Of a stretch of 64,000 nucleotides of DNA, positions 39,734-47,611 are shown piece after piece. The translations under genes and the position numbers were made by a program. The stretch spans positions 11,491,863-11,555,862 of the forward strand of contig NC_064542.1 of NCBI RefSeq assembly GCF_023856365.1. Direction: 5' to 3'. A model generated the notes under the pieces. It had not been told where the DNA came from. It saw only the letters and a list, made by a program, of their open reading frames with translations, and ran no database searches. Each line of letters starts with the position of its first letter. Position 1 is the stretch's first letter. The stretch comes from Brienomyrus brachyistius. Its lineage: Eukaryota > Chordata > Actinopteri > Osteoglossiformes > Mormyridae.

Positions 39734-40420
39734 ATGGAATCTCGTTCTCCTGCTGCTATGTTTTACAACTGGACATGGGGTGGGTTCTTCCTCCCTGTGG
39801 GTAAGGAAAGGAGGAGAGGGTTTGTTTGAGAACTTGAATGTTTGTTTGATTTTAATTTTACCAGGGTGACTGCTAGCAGCATGTAACTCTTCATGGAGGA
39901 TACGGAGGTGACTGGAATTTTATCATTTGACTTGATCCCCTACGGGCTGCTGGGCTACAGACACTGAGGCTCTGGTAACTTGGGTTATACTGTGGGAAAT
40001 GACAGTATATTTTGTGAATGTGTGTCTTTCATATTTGCTGGTCAGTCAGTGTGTGGGATATTTGGTATAGATATGGCAGACTTTTGTGAAGGTTTCCATG
40101 TCACACACAGAGGTTTAGCCTGCCTTGGATTTGAGCTACTCTGAGTAAAAACTGCAAATGTGCCAGGCCTCACAGGTAATGGGTGTGTTTGCACAACAAA
40201 AGCAGGAGGAGGATGGGGCTGAAGACCTGCGAAAATCACAGCAGGGGTGACAAACACCTTGGGACTCTCGGCAGAGAATAAAAACTCGGCAAATCTAGTG
40301 TTTTAAAAGGGTCTATGTTTCTTTGTTGATTGTTTCTTTGTACCTGTAGCATTGGAACGCTTCCTCTTGGTGTTGCTGTGCTGCGAGGGCATTAAGCATT
40401 CCTGCAAAGGACCAGACTAG
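39734..40420 (+). CDS. Candidate small two-exon gene at the array's left edge (45 aa), unrecognised
   Basis: Exon 1 coding 39734-39800 starts in a strong context (GCCAAGATGG), codes MESRSPAAMFYN through GGFFLPV and ends at the donor GTAAGG. Exon 2 from 40350 follows the acceptor TTTCTTTGTACCTGTAG, keeps the phase, codes ALERFLLVLLCCEGIKHSCK and stops at 40418-40420. AATAAA at 40789-40794 would close the 3' UTR. A hydrophobic stretch (FFLPVALERFLLVLL) spans the junction. No homology is recognised. Short length makes chance plausible, and a nearer acceptor around 39866 would give an immediate stop. The array junction falls inside exon 1, so copies 2-5 lack this start codon. Confidence 0.3.
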
Positions 40421-41003
40421 CCACTGTTTTAGGTTTATTTGATAGGCTTGTGAGTTATAAGTGTAATTGTAGTATTGTATTTTGGGCGGTGGACATCGGC
40501 CGCTACCCTCTTATGTTTGTACATGGGATCTTTCTGTACAAGGCCGGATCCGCACAGGCTTTTGCTCTCTGCTGTTGGGGTGCCACACTGAGCGGACACT
40601 GTACTGTTGTGTGTAGTGTTTGTCGTGTTGCATGCTGTGTGGTTTTGCTCTTTGTCACCAGGGCCCTCCTGAGCTGAGAGCTGCGCGTGCCGATCTGACC
40701 TTACTATCTGGAGGATAGTCAGCCGCCCCCCAACACTACCCCCCCCCAGCAACCTTCTTTGTTTGTTTAATTGATTTCAGATATTTGTAATAAAGTGGAT
40801 TGGCTTTTATTTTTACATGCCTCTTTGTTGTCCCTTTGTGGGGAGGGTTCGAACTTAGCCACGTTACAGAAGGAACGTTAGGTGTTCCTCCTGCCCTTAC
40901 CAGGCAGTGGCGTAGTCAGAGCAGTGTGGGTATTCTGTGCTTTGGGCCACAAGAAAGCACCGAAATGTTTTAAAGAAACTTTAGCGTTAACTTAAAATAA
41001 AAA

Positions 41004-41170
41004 AAGAATCAAGGAATAACCCTGTTAATTCTTGTTTAAATTAACGGAAGAGAGTCGGCTCTTTAAAGAACTGTGTGGCTCTATGCGCATGCGCTACATG
41101 AGAGCGAGCCAGAGAGGAGAGCGCATTCGCTAATTTAATCAAGAATTAACCGCGTTATTCCTTGATTCTT
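41004..41170. repeat. Foldback: 40-bp inverted repeat around an NRF1-like site
   Basis: Arm 41004-41044 (AAGAATCAAGGAATAACCCT...) is the reverse complement of arm 41131-41170 (...CGTTATTCCTTGATTCTT) with about three mismatches in 40 bases. The loop of 86 bases contains TGCGCATGCGC at 41084-41094. The foldback recurs at the same offset in copies 2-5. It could be a small MITE-like insertion, a promoter-bound palindrome or a hairpin in RNA. Confidence 0.85.
41084..41094 (+). promoter_or_regulatory. NRF1-like site, possible TATA-less promoter of the plus-strand exon
   Basis: TGCGCATGCGC is the palindromic NRF1 consensus. Downstream, before the ATG at 41356, lies CGCCATTTTG (YY1-like). Together they look like a housekeeping-type promoter driving the plus strand in each unit. 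Confidence 0.45.
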
Positions 41171-41355
41171 GTTGAAATGCTTAGAGCGTTTTAATTTATT
41201 ATTCACATTAGCAGAAAAGTGCTTCGTTACTTAATCCCCTATAACCATAACGTTTATTTGAAATAACAGGCGCTCCTCTGGTGTCGCCATTTTGAAACGG
41301 GCTGACCACTTCGGTCTATCGTTTCGACCGCTTTTTTCAAACAGACCTGCCGATT

Positions 41356-41416
41356 ATGGCCGAGCTCTGGGACTCGCTCATTTCGCTGTTTAAATGCTTT
41401 CTTCAACCTAACACCG
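41356..41416 (+). CDS. Candidate first coding exon with splice donor (repeated in each unit), unrecognised
   Basis: ATG GCC GAG opens MAELWDSLISLFKCFLQPNT, followed by the donor-like G|GTAAATA. Without splicing the frame stops after 24 codons at 41430. Copies begin at 46132, 50884, 55660 and 60430 with the same sequence. The exon ends in phase 1, the phase in which the exon at 40350 (and its copies in the next unit) begins, so inter-unit splicing is conceivable. I found no partner exon with homology. The words LFKCFLQP and FLNCFRPP (start of the minus-strand gene) are faintly alike, which may be chance. Confidence 0.3.
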
Positions 41417-41649
41417 GTAAATACCGCTAAAGTTTTCCCTTCTAATTATTTAAGCATGTTGATTAAATGTAATGAGTTTAAGTGCTTTCTTTTAAAACGA
41501 CGTGCTGTATGTTAATTGGTTTCGCTTGTGCTTGTTTAAACTCGGCATTTGCTCTTCTGCTGCTTTCGGGCATGTTTGTACTTGTTTAAAATCCGCCTGC
41601 TTTTCTTTTAAAATAAAGCTAAAGTTTTTCTTAAACATTTTGGTGCTTG

Positions 41650-41861
41650 CTTTTAAAATACGCCGTGGCGCTTGTGCTTACTCCTAACAACACATGGCTG
41701 CGGCCGGACGGGTCCCCGCTGGACGTGTATCTTACATTCATTCCGTTATATGTGTTATTCCTTAAAAACGTAATTAAAAATACAACATAAATACATGTAA
41801 TGCATTTTCATTCTATTAAGGTTTAAAGGCAACCCTTATCACCCAAACCCCCTATCGGCAA
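41650..41861. repeat. Right arm of the inverted repeat, inside the array unit
   Basis: Partner of 39396-39614. It recurs at the same offset in copies 2-5 (for example from 46426 in copy 2). It lies between the plus-strand exon candidate at 41356 and the 3' end of the minus-strand acidic-repeat gene. Confidence 0.8.
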
Positions 41862-41953
41862 CACGTGTAATGGACATTTGGAATATTCCTGACATTTAAC
41901 ATCACCTACTCACATTCAATTGAAAACACCTGTCTCTTCTTCGTTTTTAATGA

Positions 41954-41959
41954 TTTATT
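41954..41959 (-). terminator. Polyadenylation signal of the acidic-repeat gene, copy 1
   Basis: AATAAA 52 bases past the stop codon on the minus strand. The same signal lies at 46730-46735, 51482-51487, 56258-56263 and 61028-61033 in copies 2-5. Confidence 0.7.
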
Positions 41960-42010
41960 TACAAGTATTTACATAAGTAGTACTGATAGTGTTCTATGTC
42001 CAGTCTCATC

Positions 42011-42856
42011 TCATGCCTTGCTCTTCTCCACCATTGCCTTGTACTCCTCCTCCACCATTGCCTTGTACGTCTCCTTCACCATTGCCTTGTACTCCTCCTC
42101 CACCATTGCCTTGTACTCCTCCTCCACCATTGCCTTGTACTCCTCCTCCAGTATTGCCTTGTACTCCTCCTCCTCCATTGCCTTGTACTCCTCCTCCTCC
42201 ATTGCCTTGTACTCCTCCTCCACCATTGCCTTGTACTCCTCCTCCTCCATTGCCTTGTACTCCTCCTCCAGTATTGCCTTGTACTCCTCCTCCTCCATTG
42301 CCTTGTACTCCTCCTCCTCCATTGCCTTGTACTCCTCCTCCTCCATTGCCTTGTACTTTTCCTCCATTGCCTTGCACTTTTCCTCCATTGCCTTGCACTC
42401 CTCCTCCATTGCCTTGCACTCCTCCTCCATTGCCTTGCACTCCTCCTCCATTGCCTTGCTCTTCTCCACCATTGCCATGCTCTTCTCCAAAATTGCCTTG
42501 TACTCCTCCTCCTCCATTGCCTTGTACTCCTCCTCCTCCTCCTCCATTGCCGTGTACTCCTCCTCCTCCATTGCCGTGTACTCCTCCTCCTCCATTGCCA
42601 TGTACTCCTCCAACACTGCCTTGTACTCCTCCAACACTGCCTTGTACTCCTCCTCCACCGCCACTGTCTGGCTCTCCTCCACCACCTTTGCCTGGCTCTC
42701 TACTACCATTGCCTTTTTTCCTTTCCCTTTTTTTGCAAAAAGCTTCTTTAGCCAGGATTTCTTTTTCTTTCCTCCTTTGTCCTTCCTTTCTAGGGCTTCC
42801 CCAGCGTCGTTTGGTTCCGCTGGCGGCCTAAAGCAATTCAGAAAAATCCACTTCAT
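42011..42856 (-). CDS. Acidic-repeat protein of unknown family, array copy 1 (281 aa)
   Basis: An intronless frame with its own TATA box and AATAAA. The N-terminus MKWIFLNCFRPPAEPNDAG is followed by a lysine-rich patch (residues 27-48, 12 Lys, with KKSWLKKLFAKK) and a transition with VVESQAKVVEESQTVAVEE. Then come about 27 repeats of 7-8 residues such as EEEEYKAM, EECKAME and EEYKAVL, ending MVEKSKA. No signal peptide is clear. The repeat should form a long charged helix or coiled coil. I do not recognise the family and assign no function. Because the repeat period is divisible by three, three plus-strand frames and one more minus frame are also open. I prefer this one for its N-terminus, promoter and polyA signal. 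Copy 1 has Ala where copies 2-5 have Thr in one YKAM unit near the C-terminus. Confidence 0.6.
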   Translation of the reverse strand: MKWIFLNCFRPPAEPNDAGEALERKDKGGKKKKSWLKKLFAKKGKGKKAMVVESQAKVVEESQTVAVEEEYKAVLEEYKAVLEEYMAMEEEEYTAMEEEEYTAMEEEEEEYKAMEEEEYKAILEKSMAMVEKSKAMEEECKAMEEECKAMEEECKAMEEKCKAMEEKYKAMEEEEYKAMEEEEYKAMEEEEYKAILEEEYKAMEEEEYKAMVEEEYKAMEEEEYKAMEEEEYKAILEEEYKAMVEEEYKAMVEEEYKAMVKETYKAMVEEEYKAMVEKSKA

Positions 42857-42919
42857 TTTGAGATGCGTCTTGTTCGAAATCAGATTTGTTTTGAACTGAT
42901 ACTGGTGCCTACAGCAGAA

Positions 42920-42962
42920 TTTATACCTTCAGAATGATGACATCAGAGTTGTCACGGTAACA
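42920..42962 (-). promoter_or_regulatory. TATA box with CRE-like and X-box-like sites, copy 1
   Basis: On the minus strand TATAAA (42920-42925) lies 64 bases before the ATG. Just upstream are the palindrome TGATGTCATCA (42935-42945; ATF/CREB-like) and GTTACCGTGACAAC (42948-42961), which resembles the RFX X-box palindrome. TTCTAGAA (42968-42975; heat-shock-element-like) is a little further. Equivalent TATA boxes are at 47675, 52448, 57218 and 62324. Factor binding is inferred from consensus only. Confidence 0.55.
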
Positions 42963-42975
42963 TTGTGTTCTAGAA

Positions 42976-44840
42976 TTCAACTGTAGGTGCCATATTTGGT
43001 CAGTGGTTCAATTTTTTTTAATTCTCTGCATTTTTTATATGCTTTATTCAGCTCATATTCTGCAGCATATATTGTATGAATTTTCATATTTACCTTAATT
43101 AGTTTACTCGCAGATAATATTCTGTACTTGCAAACAATGCAGAAACCTACCAAACATTGCCGGGCCGTTCCTGTGCTCACAGAGCGTAGTGAGCTTTACT
43201 TTACTCAGGAGGAGGACAGGCTCACATTTTCTGACCGTGGCCATGCTGTGCTATATTGTGAAAGGTGCTGAACTTAGTGATGAGACAGTTAATACCCAGA
43301 TTCGGGAGATCGCCTCCTCAAAGTGAGGCCCAGTGACTTCAAGCTGGGAATCGGGGCTTGCTAAGTTCATGCAATATCATGTGACCGATGACTTCCGATT
43401 CATCCTGAGGTGTAAGAGGCTTTGAATCCTATTGGCTCTTCAAAACTTTTATATAAGTGAGATGATTCTAATTAGCAATGGTAGTGGAGGCCAGTTTAAC
43501 CAAAGAACCAACCGCCAGATGATGGGTCACAGCAAGGAGGGGTATGGGGTTGGGTATCAGTGTTTGGGTACATTAAATGGAGGTGAGATAAAACATTTGG
43601 TAAGGTTTAGCAGCATCTGTAATATCCCTGCATTGTAGGCAGAGCTTTCTGGATAGATTCTGGACACACACACCCCTCTATTGGACAAATTGATTCAGAA
43701 AATGGATGGATGGAATGCAGTGTTTTTCATGTGTTTTCATGAGTGGAAGTGAACTTTTACAGAACTGAGTATTTGAGTAAGTAGGAGAAAAATCCATTTT
43801 TGATTAATCTTATTGCCTGTATTTTTGCCCCTTATTTTGAGCTGTTTTAAATGCTGCACTGTTCAGTTGCAAATGGTAGGTCCCTCTGAATCCCATCTTC
43901 GCTTTACTCCACCTCCTGTTATTCACAGGTATCTGACTCTCGAATCCGGCTGAAATGATCCCAGTCGATTTTCCAATCTCCGCCTTTTCTATTTGGCAGA
44001 ATGCACAGCCTGGATCCAAGCTGCCTTCCTTCCCAGTTGGAGTAACAGTTGGCTCCACCTGACACTATACCATTTAAACCCCAGCTGATCACAGAGCTTA
44101 TTGCAGGATGTGCGTTTGTTCCTCTCCATGTGTTGTGGGGCTGCCATGCCTAACTCCTATAGTAAGGAGAAGGTCATAAACTTGTGTTCTTATATTTTAA
44201 TAATTCTGAAATGGGTAAGAAATGAGCAGCAGGACGATATAGAGCTAAAAGTTGCGATTTTTCTAGCACTACGATGTAACCCAAGGAGAAAGGCAGCACT
44301 GCCTTGCTGAATGTGATTTCTGTGGCAAAAAGATGGTGATATTGCTGGCAAGCGGTCTTTTTATTAAACTCAAATGTAACTCTGTCAAAGTACAATTTTA
44401 CCAGGGTCCGTTAAATGAACCCCCCAGAAGACAGAATGAAGCTGTAATTCATACAGGTGGCAAAACTAAAATGTCTCTTGGTAATTTCATCAGGGCAGTG
44501 ATGAAATTACAAATGTGCATGTTTTTGGCGAGTGATGGATGAGGTGATATGAAACATGCAGTTGTCTATAATCGCTGCAGCTTTGGGGAAAGACTAGCAT
44601 CCCTTTAAAATTCATTACATTAGGATGGCAGGCAGAGGTCACTGCAGTTTGGACGTGCCAGGAACAGACGAATAAAGCCAAGTAGAATGTATGGAACTTC
44701 CAGTCTTTCAGTAATATTTCACAGAGTAAGGCATAACTAAACGCACTGCTGAGAAAATGAGTGTAGAGGATTACAGTAGTATAATGCTAATCCCTACTAT
44801 ATACACTCCATATACGATACACATTTAATATACATTTATT
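42976..44840. other. Distal part of the array unit, no gene recognised
   Basis: Upstream of the acidic-repeat promoter the unit holds about 1.9 kb with only short frames (up to 82 codons) that are conserved because the copies are young. A SINE-tail-like word (TTCAGAAAATGGATGGATGG) occurs near 43696. Near 43316-43352 two adjacent short hairpins (CCTC...GAGG and CCCAG...CTGGG) might be part of a structured RNA. The same applies to the matching parts of copies 2-5. Confidence 0.45.
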
Positions 44841-45205
44841 GCTGCTGTGTTTTACAACTGGACATGGGGTGGGTTCTTTTTCCCTGTGGGTAAGGAAAGG
44901 AGGAGAGGGTTTGTTTGAGAACTTGAATGTTTAATTTTAATTTTACCAGGGTGACTGCTAGCAGCATGTAACTCTTCATGGAGGACGCGGAGGTGACTGT
45001 TTGGAATTTTATCATTTGACGTGATCCCCTACAGGCTGCTGGGCTACAGACACTGAGGGTCTGGTAACCTGGGTTATACTGTGGGATTTAAAAGGGTCTA
45101 TGTTTCTTTGTTGATTGTTTCTTTGTACCTGTAGCATTGGAACGCTTCCTCTTGGTGTTGCTGTGCTGCGAGGGCATTAAGCATTCCTGCAAAGGACCAG
45201 ACTAG
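44841..45205 (+). pseudogene. Start-less copy of the two-exon candidate gene (array copy 2; same in 3-5)
   Basis: The unit begins within exon 1 of the gene at 39734, so MESRSP is missing and the internal ATG of MFYN is GTG. Donor, acceptor and exon 2 (45135-45205) are unchanged. Exon 2 copies lie at 49890-49960, 54663-54733 and 59433-59503. AATAAA follows at 45566-45571. If exon 2 is used here it would need a different first exon, for example the one at 41356 in the preceding unit. Confidence 0.35.
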
Positions 45206-46786
45206 CCACTGTTTTAGGTTTATTTGATAGGCTTGTAAGTTATAAGTGTAATTGTAGTATTGTATTTTGGGCGGTGGACATCGGCCGCTACCCTCTTATG
45301 TTTGTACATGGGATCTTTCTGTACAAGGCCGGATCCGCACAGGCTTTTGCTCTCTGCTGTTGGGGTGCCACACTGAGCGGACACTGTACTGTTGTGTGTA
45401 GTGTTTGTCGTGTTGCATGCTGTGTGGTTTTGCTCTTTGTCACCAGGGCCCTCCTGAGCTGAGAGCTGCGCGTGCCGATCTGACCTTACTATCTGGAGGA
45501 TAGTCAGCCGCCCCCCCCCCCCCCAGCAACCTTCTTTGTTTGTCTAATTGATTTCAGATATTTGTAATAAAGTGGATTGGCTTTTATTTTTACATGCCTC
45601 TTTGTTGTCCCTTTGTGGGGAGGGTTCGAACTTAGCCACGTTACAGAAGGAACGTTAGGTGTTCCTCCTGCCCTTACCAGGCAGTGGCGTAGTCAGAGCA
45701 GTGTGGGTATTCTGTGCTTTGGGCCACAAGAAAGCACCGAAATGTTTTAAAGAAACTTTAGCGTTAACTTAAAATAAAAAAGAATCAAGGAATAACCCTG
45801 TTAATTCTTGTTTAAATTAACGGAAGAGAGTCGGCTCTTTAAAGAACTGTGTGGCTCTATGCGCATGCGCTACATGAGAGCGAGCCAGAGAGGAGAGCGC
45901 ATTCGCTAATTTAATCAAGAATTAACCGCGTTATTCCTTGATTCTTGTTGAAATGCTTAGAGCGTTTTAATTTATTATTCACATTAGCAGAAAAGTGCTT
46001 CGTTACTTAATCCCCTATAACCATAACGTTTATTTGAAATAACAGGCGCTCCTCTGGTGTCGCCATTTTGAAACGGGCTGACCACTTCGGTCTATCGTTT
46101 CGACCGCTTTTTTCAAACAGACCTGCCGATTATGGCCGAGCTCTGGGACTCGCTCATTTCGCTGTTTAAATGCTTTCTTCAACCTAACACCGGTAAATAC
46201 CGCTAAAGTTTTCCCTTCTAATTATTTAAGCATGTTGATTAAATGTAATGAGTTTAAGTGCTTTCTTTTAAAACGACGTGCTGTATGTTAATTGGTTTCG
46301 CTTGTGCTTGTTTAAACTCGGCATTTGCTCTTCTGCTGCTTTCGGGCATGTTTGTACTTGTTTAAAATCCGCCTGCTTTTCTTTTAAAATAAAGCTAAAG
46401 TTTTTCTTAAACATTTTGGTGCTTGCTTTTAAAATACGCCGTGGCGCTTGTGCTTACTCCTAACAACACATGGCTGCGGCCGGACGGGTCCCCGCTGGAC
46501 GTGTATCTTACATTCATTCCGTTATATGTGTTATTCCTTAAAAACGTAATTAAAAATACAACATAAATACATGTAATGCATTTTCATTCTATTAAGGTTT
46601 AAAGGCAACCCTTATCACCCAAACCCCCTATCGGCAACACGTGTAATGGACATTTGGAATATTCCTGACATTTAACATCACCTACTCACATTCAATTGAA
46701 AACACCTGTCTCTTCTTCGTTTTTAATGATTTATTTACAAGTATTTACATAAGTAGTACTGATAGTGTTCTATGTCCAGTCTCATC

Positions 46787-47611
46787 TCATGCCTTGCTCT
46801 TCTCCACCATTGCCTTGTACTCCTCCTCCACCATTGCCTTGTACGTCTCCTTCACCATTGCCTTGTACTCCTCCTCCACCATTGTCTTGTACTCCTCCTC
46901 CACCATTGCCTTGTACTCCTCCTCCAGTATTGCCTTGTACTCCTCCTCCTCCATTGCCTTGTACTCCTCCTCCTCCATTGCCTTGTACTCCTCCTCCACC
47001 ATTGCCTTGTACTCCTCCTCCTCCATTGCCTTGTACTCCTCCTCCAGTATTGCCTTGTACTCCTCCTCCTCCATTGCCTTGTACTCCTCCTCCTCCATTG
47101 CCTTGTACTCCTCCTCCTCCATTGCCTTGTACTTTTCCTCCATTGCCTTGCACTTTTCCTCCATTGCCTTGCACTCCTCCTCCATTGCCTTGCACTCCTC
47201 CTCCATTGCCTTGCTCTTCTCCACCATTGCCATGCTCTTCTCCAAAATTGCCTTGTACTCCTCCTCCTCCATTGCCTTGTACTCCTCCTCCTCCTCCTCC
47301 ATTGCCGTGTACTCCTCCTCCTCCATTGCCGTGTACTCCTCCTCCTCCATTGCCATGTACTCCTCCAACACTGCCTTGTACTCCTCCAACACTGCCTTGT
47401 ACTCCTCCTCCACCGCCACTGTCTGGCTCTCCTCCACCACCTTTGCCTGGCTCTCTACTACCATTGCCTTTTTTCCTTTCCCTTTTTTTGCAAAAAGCTT
47501 CTTTAGCCAGGATTTCTTTTTCTTTCCTCCTTTGTCCTTCCTTTCTAGGGCTTCCCCAGCGTCGTTTGGTTCCGCTGGCGGCCTAAAGCAATTCAGAAAA
47601 ATCCACTTCAT
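46787..47611 (-). CDS. Acidic-repeat protein, array copy 2 (274 aa)
   Basis: Same N-terminus, lysine patch and C-terminus as copy 1. One CKAMEEE heptad is missing, giving a 21-base in-frame difference. It carries the YKTM variant shared by copies 2-5. TATA box at 47675-47680; AATAAA at 46730-46735. Confidence 0.6.
   Translation of the reverse strand: MKWIFLNCFRPPAEPNDAGEALERKDKGGKKKKSWLKKLFAKKGKGKKAMVVESQAKVVEESQTVAVEEEYKAVLEEYKAVLEEYMAMEEEEYTAMEEEEYTAMEEEEEEYKAMEEEEYKAILEKSMAMVEKSKAMEEECKAMEEECKAMEEKCKAMEEKYKAMEEEEYKAMEEEEYKAMEEEEYKAILEEEYKAMEEEEYKAMVEEEYKAMEEEEYKAMEEEEYKAILEEEYKAMVEEEYKTMVEEEYKAMVKETYKAMVEEEYKAMVEKSKA

Larger units (their letters stand above)
39752..44840. repeat. Tandem array unit, copy 1 (5.09 kb)
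   Basis: First of five head-to-tail copies. The left border is set by the word GCTGCT(A/G)TGTTTTACAACT, which starts every unit. Copy 1 is longer because about 304 bases (roughly 39998-40301) are absent from copies 2-5. It also differs from them by several shared substitutions, so it is the outgroup copy. Confidence 0.95.

Noticed and set aside
40840..40860. tRNA gene suggested by GGTTCGAACTT
   Set aside because: No A box at the right spacing and no acceptor stem can be formed.
41989..42899. Pro/Cys-rich, Leu/His-rich and Ser/Ile-rich plus-strand frames over the array repeat as genes
   Set aside because: They have no distinctive non-repetitive N-terminus or promoter that I can see, and are expected from a stop-free repeat with a period divisible by three.
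43250..43370. U1 or other spliceosomal snRNA
   Set aside because: Only short, scattered words match; Sm site and conserved loops are missing.
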